Positions 6,843-14,559 of a DNA stretch of 33,611 bases are shown here, piece by piece (within the stretch, counting starts at the first letter, position 1; each line of letters opens with the position of its first letter). The notes below the pieces were generated by a model that was not told where the DNA came from, searched no databases, and worked only from the letters and a program-made list of their open reading frames with translations. Origin of the DNA: Oscillospiraceae bacterium (GTDB lineage Bacteria > Bacillota > Clostridia > Oscillospirales > Ruminococcaceae); the NCBI GenBank assembly GCA_017461565.1, contig JAFTXQ010000008.1, positions 1 through 33,611 of the forward strand, given 5' to 3'. A program made the translations under genes and the position numbers.

Positions 6843-7484
6843 TTATCGCTTGGCATAACTACGGAGAAATGCTTCCAGCTCCTTGTTCTTCATTATCTGC
6901 TCAAAATATGCCTCAGGCATCATATCTGCAAATTCTTCTAAAGTGCAGCCTTTGTGAAATTCCTCAGGCATATCTCTTGTAAACTCACCGCCCATGGTAT
7001 TTCCTGCCGAGATGCCCTGACAGAAATCCTCGTACAGCAGCGACATCTGACCGCTCTCCTCAAAATGCAGCGTTATCGTCCTGGATTCACAACGCTCCTC
7101 ATTGCGCCGTATTCCGAGGTAGATATCCTTGTGGATGAACAGCAGGCCGTTTTTCTCGGCAAACCATTCTGCATAAGTATCGTAACCGCCACGGATGATG
7201 ACCTGGTTGTTCTTCAGCAGTTCTATAAGCTCATTTGTCATTTCAATGTTCTCTACGGTACTGTCGATGATAAGCTCTTTCAGACCGATGAACGATTCGA
7301 GAAAGCCTTTTTTTACCTCTGTAATACCGTCTTTGAAATAAAGGCGGGTGTATTCCTGTGTCCAGTTTTCCTTGCCGATATCGGTGTCCTCTTTGCATAG
7401 TGCACCTTTACCCTCAACAAGCACAGGCTTTCCCCAAGTAAAAAAATATGTGATATTGTTGTTGTGTCTGGAATAATACATCAT
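6843..7484 (-). CDS. Hypothetical protein with LRR_5 (BspA-like) segment
   Basis: A 213-residue protein without signal peptide. Residues about 50-120 (DGITEVKKGFLESFIGLKEL, then VIIRGGYDTYAEWFAEKNGL) resemble BspA-type leucine-rich repeats, where a repeat ends in a GYxxSxAExYAxxNG-like cap. The remainder has no recognised domain; the C-terminus is acidic and helical. Tandem ATGs at 7482 and 7479 follow AAAGGAG. It starts 9 bp after the lipoprotein stop, so the two are an operon. It may act in recognition or be a degenerate LRR protein; function unknown. Confidence 0.6.
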   Translation of the reverse strand: MMYYSRHNNNITYFFTWGKPVLVEGKGALCKEDTDIGKENWTQEYTRLYFKDGITEVKKGFLESFIGLKELIIDSTVENIEMTNELIELLKNNQVIIRGGYDTYAEWFAEKNGLLFIHKDIYLGIRRNEERCESRTITLHFEESGQMSLLYEDFCQGISAGNTMGGEFTRDMPEEFHKGCTLEEFADMMPEAYFEQIMKNKELEAFLRSYAKR

Positions 7485-7493
7485 TGTGCTCCT

Positions 7494-8867
7494 TTATCCA
7501 TGTGCTGGCATACCGTCAGCACCTACCGCAAAGATATCATTGCCCTCGGATACTCCGCCGCCTGCGCCATCTCCGAAGATATCAAAATGCATACGGTCGG
7601 GGTCTGTCGGGACAGTCGATACTCCGTCGTTGTAATAGGGTGTGACATTTGCTTCGCCGACCTTGCTTATTGCTCCGCCCGAGATGTTATAAACATAAAG
7701 ATACATCTGTGTCTCAAGCTCCGTAAAAAGATACAGATAGTGCTTGCTGTCAGCGGTCTTTATATAGTACGGCTCGCATGAGTATGCCATAAAGCTTTCG
7801 GAATAGCTGTTATCTGCCGTACAGATATCCACGGACGCATTGTTATCCTCGTCATAGCGGTCGTAAATGATAAGCTCCTCACAGCTTCCGTCGCCGTCAA
7901 GGTCTGTATAGAACATGTACTTCATCGGCAGGGAAACTATATAATCATCGGAGACAGCCATGTATTTCTCATTGAAAAGCTCAGGGTGCTCCGCAAATGT
8001 AACTGTAACATCCATACCGCCAATGCCGATGTCAGCGATCTCACCCTCGTCGAAATACATGGTAACTCCATTATAATCTATCGTCCAGTGTGTGCCGTCT
8101 GCACCGTACATCTCAAAATATTCCTTGATAATACCATCGTTGTAGAAAACATCTTTGCCTACTGTGCCGAAAAGCCGATCTTCAACAGCCTGTGTAAATG
8201 CGTCCATATCCGTTACGATATCGGGGAGATGAAGCTCCTCGCCCGTCTGAGTATCGTAATTGCTGGCCCAGAAGCTTCTGTGACCGCCGTTCATTCCATT
8301 ATCATAATGGCAGTCAGTAAGCACGCTCAGCACAATACTATCTGCACGTCGTACCTGTGCGTCAAATTTTGAAACGAGCGGTGCCTGAAGTTCCATACCC
8401 ATACCGATCATTTCATCGACAGCCTCAGAGAACATTTCATATTCGTCTTTAAGGCTGCTTTCCTCGGCATCTGCAGCATCCATCAGCACAGCTGCAAGAG
8501 CCGGGAAGCGGTCTGCATCCTCGCCGCCAAGAATAACAGATGTACATTCACACTCTACCAGCGGCATAGCGGTGTCCTCGGACCATCTGTATTCAAACGT
8601 TGTCCTTTCGTTGAGTTCGAGTATCTGTACTTCCTTTTCAACAGGGACATCGTCGTTCGGGTTTTCAGACATAGTATTTGTTGTAGTTGTGCTTTCTGCG
8701 GTCTGTACGGTCGCTTCAGTCTTTGAACTGCTTTCAGCTGTTGCTGCAGAAGTAGTCTGCGAAGAAGCTTCGGATGTGCTATCCGTAATGATTTCGGTAT
8801 CACCGCTGCATCCTGCCGCCGCCAGCAGCACACAGAGCGTTAATACGAGTCCTGTAAGTCTTTTCAT
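7494..8867 (-). CDS. Lipoprotein with RsiV/DUF3298-like domain
   Basis: A 457-residue exported lipoprotein. A signal peptide ends in the lipobox LLAAAGC (Cys20), followed by a Ser/Thr/Glu linker (about 21-75). Residues about 80-290 resemble the DUF4163/DUF3298 pair of RsiV-type proteins: a strand-rich start, then HYDNGMNGGHRSFWASNYD and TGEELHLPDIV, as in DUF3298. The region after 290 contains YTDLDGDGSCEELIIYD, a calcium-loop-like repeat seen in FG-GAP/VCBS proteins. In B. subtilis RsiV binds lysozyme, but here no sigma factor is adjacent and the anti-sigma part is missing. AAAGGA ribosome site present. Exact role unknown. Confidence 0.7.
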   Translation of the reverse strand: MKRLTGLVLTLCVLLAAAGCSGDTEIITDSTSEASSQTTSAATAESSSKTEATVQTAESTTTTNTMSENPNDDVPVEKEVQILELNERTTFEYRWSEDTAMPLVECECTSVILGGEDADRFPALAAVLMDAADAEESSLKDEYEMFSEAVDEMIGMGMELQAPLVSKFDAQVRRADSIVLSVLTDCHYDNGMNGGHRSFWASNYDTQTGEELHLPDIVTDMDAFTQAVEDRLFGTVGKDVFYNDGIIKEYFEMYGADGTHWTIDYNGVTMYFDEGEIADIGIGGMDVTVTFAEHPELFNEKYMAVSDDYIVSLPMKYMFYTDLDGDGSCEELIIYDRYDEDNNASVDICTADNSYSESFMAYSCEPYYIKTADSKHYLYLFTELETQMYLYVYNISGGAISKVGEANVTPYYNDGVSTVPTDPDRMHFDIFGDGAGGGVSEGNDIFAVGADGMPAHG

Positions 8868-8889
8868 AGGTGTGTTCCTTTCTGCAAAT

Positions 8890-8922
8890 AAGGGCGAAGG
8901 GTTTAATGACCCATTCGCCCTT
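8890..8922. terminator. Bidirectional hairpin between leftward genes
   Basis: AAGGGCGAA (8890-8898) pairs with TTCGCCCTT (8914-8922), with T-rich flanks on both sides (TTTTT on plus, TTATTT on minus). It lies in the 78-bp gap between the 199-residue gene and the lipoprotein gene, probably ending most transcription from upstream. Confidence 0.65.
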
Positions 8923-8945
8923 TTTGGATGTCTTATGTTACAACA

Positions 8946-9545
8946 TTACGCCCAGGGATCGTCTGCCACAGGAACACGGATATCCGCAAGGCACTGAATA
9001 TCATTCAGGAACCACTGACCCGTAGACGGCTTCTTTCTCAGCTTTATGGGACGGGGATTATCCGCGCCGCCGCTTGTAACATAGAGAGTTGCCCAGTTCT
9101 CCTCGTCAAAGGAGTAGGGATTCTCGCTGACCTTTATGACAAAAGGAGTGTCAGGCTTGTAGCCGTTTTCGGGTGTTGCTCCCTCGAAGAAAGAAAAGGT
9201 CTTGTAGAATTTACCGTTCAGACGCTCCTTGATAAAGCCCTTTTCGTATGTACTTACCTCTGCAGGACCCTTGAGGAAGTTAAGCATCTCTATGCAGGCG
9301 TCGGGATTCTTTTCATAAGCACAAAGAGCAACGATGGTAAGTGCGGTTGTCTTGAATGCGGAGTCAAGAGTAGCCTCGGGAAGTGCCTGAAGCTCCGCTA
9401 CACTTTCAGGAAGTGCTGTAAAAGTAAAGCTCTCGGAACGGTTGCTGCCCTTGCCTACCGAGGAAACAGCATCGTTCACAGCTTTTGCCGCTTCACGCTT
9501 TACTGCGTGTTCTGCTGATTTCATAAGCGAATCAAATAATCCCAT
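8946..9545 (-). CDS. Conserved hypothetical cytosolic protein (DUF6935-like)
   Basis: A 199-residue protein without signal peptide or membrane helices. It starts MGLFDSLMKSAEHAVKREAA, an amphipathic helix, then has a helical core with the cysteine-containing ALCAYEKNPDACIEMLNFL, and a C-terminal beta-rich part (TPFVIKVSENPYSFDEENWA) ending WFLNDIQCLADIRVPVADDP. This C-terminal pattern fits what I recall as DUF6935, common in clostridia; the label is tentative. AAGGAGG at the end of the upstream gene gives a good start, and only 3 bp separate the two genes, so they are co-transcribed. Function unknown. Confidence 0.65.
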   Translation of the reverse strand: MGLFDSLMKSAEHAVKREAAKAVNDAVSSVGKGSNRSESFTFTALPESVAELQALPEATLDSAFKTTALTIVALCAYEKNPDACIEMLNFLKGPAEVSTYEKGFIKERLNGKFYKTFSFFEGATPENGYKPDTPFVIKVSENPYSFDEENWATLYVTSGGADNPRPIKLRKKPSTGQWFLNDIQCLADIRVPVADDPWA

Positions 9546-9548
9546 TTT

Positions 9549-10007
9549 TTAGTCCTCCTTGATAAATCTGAAGTTCATAAAATTAAAAAAGCCGTTTTCG
9601 TCAATTGGCTTTATCCAGCTGCTGACTTCCTCGTCATAGACCTCGCCCCCGATGCCTGTGTCGAACCAGAATTCTCCGTCACGAAGCTCCCAGCTTTTCG
9701 GGTCATCCGCAATTGCGCCGTCCACAAGCTTGATAACGCCTGCGGCAACAGCCTTATCTACCTCCGCTTGTGTAACTCCCTCAGGGAGAGGCGACAGCAT
9801 ATAAAGCTTTCCGTCCTCGCAGATCTTGATAAATGTATCTGCCATCCTCCTGCGTTCCCTCATCTCATCCGCAACTGCCTCCTCGTCGGTTTCGTCGACG
9901 TAGGGCATAGGGGAGTCGAGATATTCCTCGGGAGTGAGATAAACTGGCATATTGTCGTCATCAAAGGTCATGACGGAATGTAGTTTCCATTTTCCTGTGT
10001 AGGTCAT
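9549..10007 (-). CDS. Small acidic cytosolic protein, lipocalin-like
   Basis: A 152-residue acidic protein. It begins MTYTGKWKLHSVMTFDDDNM, resembling the first strand of a calycin/lipocalin-like barrel (GxW), and ends WIKPIDENGFFNFMNFRFIKE. The middle has an acidic helix (VDETDEEAVADEMRERRRMA) and a Met/Leu strand. The ATG at 10005-10007 has AAAGGAG 9 bp upstream; the longer in-frame extension to 10328 lacks a ribosome site and overlaps the divergent gene, so it is rejected. It is first gene of the leftward unit with the 199-residue protein. Function unknown. Confidence 0.65.
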   Translation of the reverse strand: MTYTGKWKLHSVMTFDDDNMPVYLTPEEYLDSPMPYVDETDEEAVADEMRERRRMADTFIKICEDGKLYMLSPLPEGVTQAEVDKAVAAGVIKLVDGAIADDPKSWELRDGEFWFDTGIGGEVYDEEVSSWIKPIDENGFFNFMNFRFIKED

Positions 10008-10038
10008 ACTTTCTTCTCCTTTGCTGTTTTTGTCAATC

Positions 10039-10067
10039 TTGACTAAATCAGTGCAATATGCTAAAAT
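10039..10067 (+). promoter_or_regulatory. Candidate promoter for the solute-binding protein gene
   Basis: TTGACT (10039-10044) and TAAAAT (10062-10067) are spaced 17 bp. The predicted start near 10074 would leave a leader of about 215 nt that begins with a 9-bp hairpin (10081-10089 with 10104-10112). Confidence 0.5.
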
Positions 10068-10215
10068 AAATAGATGGGCGGTTCCTGTGACTGTTGGCGC
10101 ACCCACAGGAACTTCAAGCACCCGTAACGAGGCAGGATATATACTCTCTTTTACCCTTGCAGGTATTATTCTATCAAAAATAACGCTTTTCCACACTACC
10201 CTAATAATAAAAAAC

Positions 10216-10272
10216 GGGTAGGAAAGCTGAAAAAATATGCAGAATTGGGTAGGAAATCGGGTGGGATACCCG
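10216..10272 (+). promoter_or_regulatory. Repeated GGGTAGGAAA words and hairpin before the SBP gene
   Basis: GGGTAGGAAA occurs at 10216-10225 and 10247-10256, 31 bp apart (three turns). A small hairpin CGGGT/ACCCG follows at 10258-10272. They are candidate binding sites for the downstream LuxR-type regulator; inference from position only. Confidence 0.4.
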
Positions 10273-10288
10273 TACAGAAAGGGAATAT

Positions 10289-11659
10289 ATGATGAAAAAG
10301 ATAATATCTTTAATATTAGCTTTAGCAATAAGTTCAGTCTGCCTGTCAGGCTGTTCAGATAAGACTAAGCCTGACGCCGACCACCCCGTGACACTTACAA
10401 TGTGGCATGTTTACGGCAGTCAGACAAGATCTCCCCTAAATGACGCAATCGACGAATTCAATGATACTGTCGGCAGACAAAACAGCGTTACGGTGAATGT
10501 TGTGTCGGTAACGAGCTCCTCTGCGATCGACAAGGCTCTTTCCGCCTCGGCAAACGGTGAGCCGGGTGCAGAGGAACTGCCCGACCTGTTTACCGCTTAT
10601 CCGAGAGTAGCGGAGATCGTTGGAGAGGACAAGCTCCTATCGTGGAACAACTACTTTTCAGAGGAAGAGCTTTCCGCTTTCAGAGATGAATTTATTTCCG
10701 AAGGGTATTTCGGCGACAGATTGCTTATGCTTCCTGTTGCCAAATCCTCCGAAGGCTTATTCCTGAACAAGACTCTGTTTGACAGATTCAGCGCCGAAAC
10801 AGGTGTATCGACCGATACGCTCAAAACCTTTGACGGCTTTTTTGGAGCAGCAAATATCTATTACGACTGGTCAAATGGTCAGAATTTCACACAGATAAAC
10901 GATTTTTATAACTACGCTTATATCGGAATGAAAGCCTGCGGCAGTGAATTTATCAAGGACGGTAAGCTGAATCTGAACGACAATGCCTTTGAACAGGTAT
11001 GGCTTCCATTGAGCAAAGCGGCAATATACGGCGGAATATGTCTTGACGACGGATACGCAGCTTCACGCTGGAAAACCGTTGAGATCATCTCCAATATAGG
11101 CTCAACAGCCGATATTCTTTATCAGCCTGAAATGGTGTTCTATCCTGACAACACTACCGAAAATATTACTTCGGTTTCACTGCCTTATCCCGCCTTTATT
11201 GAGGACAAGCCTGCCGCAGTACACAGAGGCGGTGGACTTTTTGCTGTAAAAAGCGATGATGAACGCAAAAATTACGGTGCATATATCTTCGCAAAATGGC
11301 TCACCGAAAAAGAAAATAACCTGAGCTTTGTTACAAGCACAGGATATCTCCCTGTTACGGATGATGCTTTTACGGAACTTTTTGCCGATACAAGCGTTGC
11401 TAAAAATGAAAGCTATCGAAATCTTTATGATATGATGAATGATATGATGGATAGCTTTAGGCTTTATTCTCTCCCCGTTTATAGCAATGCTTCGGATATT
11501 CAGAGCGATTTCGAGCAGAATGTAAAGCTGGTGCTGAGATCCACACACAACCAGTATGTTGAACGGACAGCAAACGGCGAGGACAAGGAAGCTGTGCTGA
11601 ATGAGCTTGCCGCAGTCTCCCTTGAAGAATTGAAAAAGCTTTCTGAAAAGGACATGTGA
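10289..11659 (+). CDS. Extracellular solute-binding lipoprotein (sugar type)
   Basis: A 456-residue lipoprotein. The signal peptide ends LSGC with Cys22. The mature part starts with VTLTMWHVYGSQ, the first strand of family 1 carbohydrate-binding proteins. Other family features are LPDLFTAYPR, LPVAKSSEGLFLNKTLFDRF (strand plus helix after the hinge), GGGLFAVKSDDERKNYGAYIFAKWL and STGYLPVT. It should bind a sugar or oligosaccharide at the outer face. No permease is adjacent; instead a membrane-bound LuxR-type regulator follows 10 bp later, which suggests that it presents ligand to that sensor. Tandem ATGs at 10289 and 10292 follow AGAAAGGGA. Confidence 0.85.
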   Translation: MMKKIISLILALAISSVCLSGCSDKTKPDADHPVTLTMWHVYGSQTRSPLNDAIDEFNDTVGRQNSVTVNVVSVTSSSAIDKALSASANGEPGAEELPDLFTAYPRVAEIVGEDKLLSWNNYFSEEELSAFRDEFISEGYFGDRLLMLPVAKSSEGLFLNKTLFDRFSAETGVSTDTLKTFDGFFGAANIYYDWSNGQNFTQINDFYNYAYIGMKACGSEFIKDGKLNLNDNAFEQVWLPLSKAAIYGGICLDDGYAASRWKTVEIISNIGSTADILYQPEMVFYPDNTTENITSVSLPYPAFIEDKPAAVHRGGGLFAVKSDDERKNYGAYIFAKWLTEKENNLSFVTSTGYLPVTDDAFTELFADTSVAKNESYRNLYDMMNDMMDSFRLYSLPVYSNASDIQSDFEQNVKLVLRSTHNQYVERTANGEDKEAVLNELAAVSLEELKKLSEKDM

Positions 11660-11669
11660 GGGTACCGCT

Positions 11670-13328
11670 ATGAATATGCTAAGACACCTTGACATCAGGA
11701 GCCTTGTAAAGCAGTTCAAAGAGGAAGGCTTGTCGATGCGCAGAAGATTTGCTTTCTATGTTTTTTCTGTAATCTGCCTGTTCCTTGCAGTAATTATAAT
11801 TCTGCTGAACCTATTCGGCATTCTGAATCCTACCGACAGACAGATAATGAACGACCTTAATGCACAGCTTTCTGCCTGCTCGGACAGTATCGAGAGTGAC
11901 TGCGATGAGCTTGCGGCTTGTGCAATATCCTTTTCGGGACAGCTTTCGGATTCTATACAGAACTATCTGACTGAGAATAATATCAGCTTCGATGAGCTGG
12001 AAAACGATTCCGAAGCGCTTGACGCCTTACAGAACAGGCTTTACGACTCGGTCTACCTTAATATGCAGGTTGCCCCCGCAAGCGGCGCATTCTATATTCT
12101 TGATACCACGGCAAACAGCAATTCCAAAACTCCGCTTTACAGCGGAATTTACCTGAAATACATCAATCTTTACTCCGAAAATACCGTAAACAATGATTTC
12201 TCCATTTACAGGGGCTCATTCTCTACAGGAAAAAGCAGGGGGATAAATTTCCACAGCGGCTGGAAGAATGAGAGCAGTACCCGTTTTTTTGAACACTGCA
12301 ACGAGACCTTTTCAGACGGAACACATTATGTTTTAAGTCCCACCGTTTCCATCCCCGATACATGGGAAAGGGCTAGGTACATTTATGTTCCCATTCGGGG
12401 TCATAACGATATTATTATCGGGGTCTGCGGCTTTGAAATAAACGACCTTTTGTTTCAGCTGTCATACAAGACTGAGAACGGACGCTGGGGAGATGTGACC
12501 TGCGGTCTGCTTGACGAAAGCGATGGGATATATTCAGGGCAATTCAGCTCAGGGCGTTATAATAATATCGGAAATGAGTTAAATATCTCAAATAAAAAGG
12601 ATTCACAGCTGTTTGATTTCGGCAACGAGAAATGCGTGGGGATGACAGAGAGGATTAAGCTCGGAAAAGAGACCTTCAGCATTGCTGTTATGCTACCGAA
12701 AACACAGTATGAAAGCTTTCTGCGTAAAGGGCAGATAAATATTCTGCTGATCTTTCTGATCGCGGCAATTCTCGCTGCTGTCTGCTGTGTTTTCATGAGC
12801 AAGAAGTATGTTTCTCCCATTCTGAAAAAGATCGAACAGGTCAAATCAAAGGAGGACTATGGCGAGCAGCTTCGTATCCGTGAAATAGACGACCTTTTTG
12901 CTTTTCTTGAGGAAAAGGATAATTACTACGAACAGCAGCTTGATGACCTTGAAAATGCAAAGAAATTCGCTGAAAACGAGGCCCAAAAAGCAAAGCTGGA
13001 ATACGAAAAGGCAGCTGAAAAATACGAGCTCGCCAAAAGCGAGATCGACCGTCTTGCCGAAAAGCACAAGGAAGAGATCGTTCCTGAAGAATATGATTTC
13101 TTTGTGGAAAACCTTGGCATGCTAACTCCGACTGAGCATAGGGTATACGAGCTGTATCTTTCAGGAAATACTGCGAAGCAGATCGCAGAGATCCTTCATA
13201 TTACGGAAAATACGCTTAAATATCACAACAAGAATATTTACAGCAAACTTGGCATATCCTCACGCAAGCAGCTGCTCCGCTTCGCCGCCTTGAAACAGCA
13301 CAGGGATGGCAAGGAGGACTGGTCATAG
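11670..13328 (+). CDS. Membrane-anchored LuxR-type regulator with extracellular sensor
   Basis: A 552-residue one-component receptor. A short cytosolic N-terminus precedes TM1 (27-51), then a 300-residue extracellular domain (about 52-352) with a helical start and Cache-like strands (GAFYILDTTAN, RARYIYVPI, IIIGVCGFEIN). TM2 is 355-376. A cytosolic coiled coil (about 410-470) leads to a C-terminal LuxR/GerE helix-turn-helix (484-545: LTPTEHRVYELYLSGNTAKQ, then IAEILHITENTLKYH and IYSKLGISSRKQLL). No kinase or receiver domain is present. It lies in one transcription unit with the solute-binding protein, so it probably senses that protein and switches nearby sugar genes. It is cut off from the ABC operon at 14560-18115 by the integrase remnant. 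Confidence 0.85.
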   Translation: MNMLRHLDIRSLVKQFKEEGLSMRRRFAFYVFSVICLFLAVIIILLNLFGILNPTDRQIMNDLNAQLSACSDSIESDCDELAACAISFSGQLSDSIQNYLTENNISFDELENDSEALDALQNRLYDSVYLNMQVAPASGAFYILDTTANSNSKTPLYSGIYLKYINLYSENTVNNDFSIYRGSFSTGKSRGINFHSGWKNESSTRFFEHCNETFSDGTHYVLSPTVSIPDTWERARYIYVPIRGHNDIIIGVCGFEINDLLFQLSYKTENGRWGDVTCGLLDESDGIYSGQFSSGRYNNIGNELNISNKKDSQLFDFGNEKCVGMTERIKLGKETFSIAVMLPKTQYESFLRKGQINILLIFLIAAILAAVCCVFMSKKYVSPILKKIEQVKSKEDYGEQLRIREIDDLFAFLEEKDNYYEQQLDDLENAKKFAENEAQKAKLEYEKAAEKYELAKSEIDRLAEKHKEEIVPEEYDFFVENLGMLTPTEHRVYELYLSGNTAKQIAEILHITENTLKYHNKNIYSKLGISSRKQLLRFAALKQHRDGKEDWS

Positions 13329-13612
13329 ATGGCGTTATGACACATTAAATATTGGTGGGTGAAATGACCGGTTTCATACAAAGTGATCCGTTGCTTCTTC
13401 TCAAAATATCGCTGTATCGGCGCAAGGTTTGAAATGACATTTCACCGTGGCAAACGCAGCATTACATATAATTCGAATACAACAAATAGCTCTGTAATAC
13501 TATTTCAGTTGTGTGCAAATTCACAAGATAAAGAGCGGTAATGGAACGCCATAAAATCGCCTGTGAAGGTGGGCAACATTTTCACGGGCAGTGTTGCCAT
13601 TGTCTTCCTGCG
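13329..13612. other. Intergenic stretch with inverted repeats
   Basis: No gene. GGTGAAATG (13358-13366) is the reverse complement of CATTTCACC (13438-13446), and TGAAATGACATTTCA is itself palindromic. A 7-bp hairpin GGCAACA/TGTTGCC (13572-13578 with 13592-13598) lies before the 209-bp repeat. No clear terminator for the regulator gene was found. Confidence 0.4.
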
Positions 13613-13821
13613 CAGTTGCTGTAGAAGAAGCGATGAAGTAAGCAGCGTTTCGCTGCACCAAATTCCGCCTGACGGCGGTAGCTGATAATAAACAAGATTG
13701 AACACGTCATTTGCGAGAAATCGTGATGACGTGTTCAATTTGTTTTTAGGCGAAAAGTCAGAAAGGATGCGGTGTTATGCAGAAAATGAAGATGCGAGAC
13801 CTCTCTAATAATCTTACTTTA
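13613..13821 (+). repeat. 209-bp direct repeat, copy 2 (integrase leader)
   Basis: Second copy of the sequence at 6158-6366, same length, about 97% identical by eye. It holds the same three hairpins, including the perfect 14-bp inverted repeat (13697-13710 with 13726-13739), and ends in codon 15 of the integrase fragment. Direct orientation means recombination between copies would remove a 7455-bp circle. Confidence 0.85.
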
Positions 13822-14241
13822 GCAGAGGGTCAGGATGAGTATATCAGGGATTGCAAGGTCAGAAATCTAAGAGAAGGAACTATCAAGCATTGGAAGGATA
13901 TGTTCACGAATATGTCACATTACATTGACCCCGACACGCCGATTTCTGATCTTGATGAAAATATAATGCCTGAATTTATCCTTGCCCACCGAGATAAAGA
14001 ATTATCAGATATGGCACTATACACCTATTGCCGTGACCTACGCACTCTGTTATATTTCTTTATGAAACAGGGCTGGTTAAGAGAATTTAAGGTGGAAGTT
14101 CCAAAATGCTCTAAAACCCCCGTAGAAACCTATACAGACGAGGAATTAAGTCTACTTCTCAAAAAGCCTAATGCCAAGGCTTATGCGAACGACGCTTGGC
14201 AGGTGGCTTCGGGTACTGTTTACGGAACTCCCGTGGCATGA
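13777..14241 (+). pseudogene. Tyrosine-type integrase, N-terminal fragment
   Basis: A 154-residue reading frame. Residues about 15-110 form the SAM-like core-binding domain of tyrosine recombinases (EYIRDCKVRNLREGTIKHW, TYCRDLRTLLYFFMKQGWLR). YTDEELSLLLKKPN (about 116-129) leads to the catalytic domain in relatives, but here the family sequence stops at residue 129 and an unrelated 25-residue tail follows. The catalytic R-H-R-Y set is absent, so it cannot recombine DNA alone. Full-length relatives have about 300 residues. It reads out of the 209-bp repeat and is probably the relic of an integrated element whose 3' part was deleted. Confidence 0.75.
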
Positions 14242-14266
14242 TTCCACTGACAGTAGCATGATACAA

Positions 14267-14303
14267 AACACCCTTGCAAATGGCGATCATCTGCAAGGGT
14301 GTT
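14267..14303. terminator. Hairpin terminator after the integrase remnant
   Basis: AACACCCTTGCA (14267-14278) pairs with TGCAAGGGTGTT (14292-14303), a perfect 12-bp stem with a 13-nt loop. It is followed by CTTTAT on plus and by TTGTAT on minus, so it may work in both directions. Confidence 0.65.
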
Positions 14304-14326
14304 CTTTATGCTTATCCTGCAGGTTA

Positions 14327-14463
14327 AGGCAACTGTACGGCGTTGTAAAGGCTCGCTCGGCTACTTTGAGGTAATCCTCCCCCGTCATCTTAGGCGACTA
14401 TACGGCGCTGTAAAGGCGTGCAGGGCGCTTAAGAGGCGATCTCACCCGCTCTTTTAGTCGCCT
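14327..14463. repeat. Paired 26-bp repeats and long hairpin in gene-free DNA
   Basis: 14327-14352 and 14392-14417 are 26-bp direct repeats with 23 matches, 65 bp apart. AGGCGACTA (14392-14400) also pairs with TAGTCGCCT (14455-14463), enclosing shorter G/C-rich complementarity. No coding capacity is evident. It may be a dispersed extragenic repeat or a structured RNA. Confidence 0.45.
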
Positions 14464-14503
14464 GTGTAGCGCATTTGCGGCACGATCTCATCAAGACAAC
14501 AAA

Positions 14504-14529
14504 ACCGCCCCTGATAAGTCAGGAGCGGT
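14504..14529. terminator. Terminator of the sugar ABC operon
   Basis: ACCGCCCCTGA (14504-14514) pairs with TCAGGAGCGGT (14519-14529) apart from one mismatch. It is flanked by TTTTGTTGT on the minus strand and GTTTTTT on the plus strand. It lies 31 bp after the stop of the second permease. Confidence 0.8.
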
Positions 14530-14559
14530 CGTTTTTTCACAGATATCTCAACCAGAGGA

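Noticed and set aside
9549-10328. Longer 259-residue version of the lipocalin-like protein
   Set aside because: The extra N-terminus overlaps the divergent solute-binding gene and lacks a ribosome site; the ATG at 10005 has AAAGGAG.
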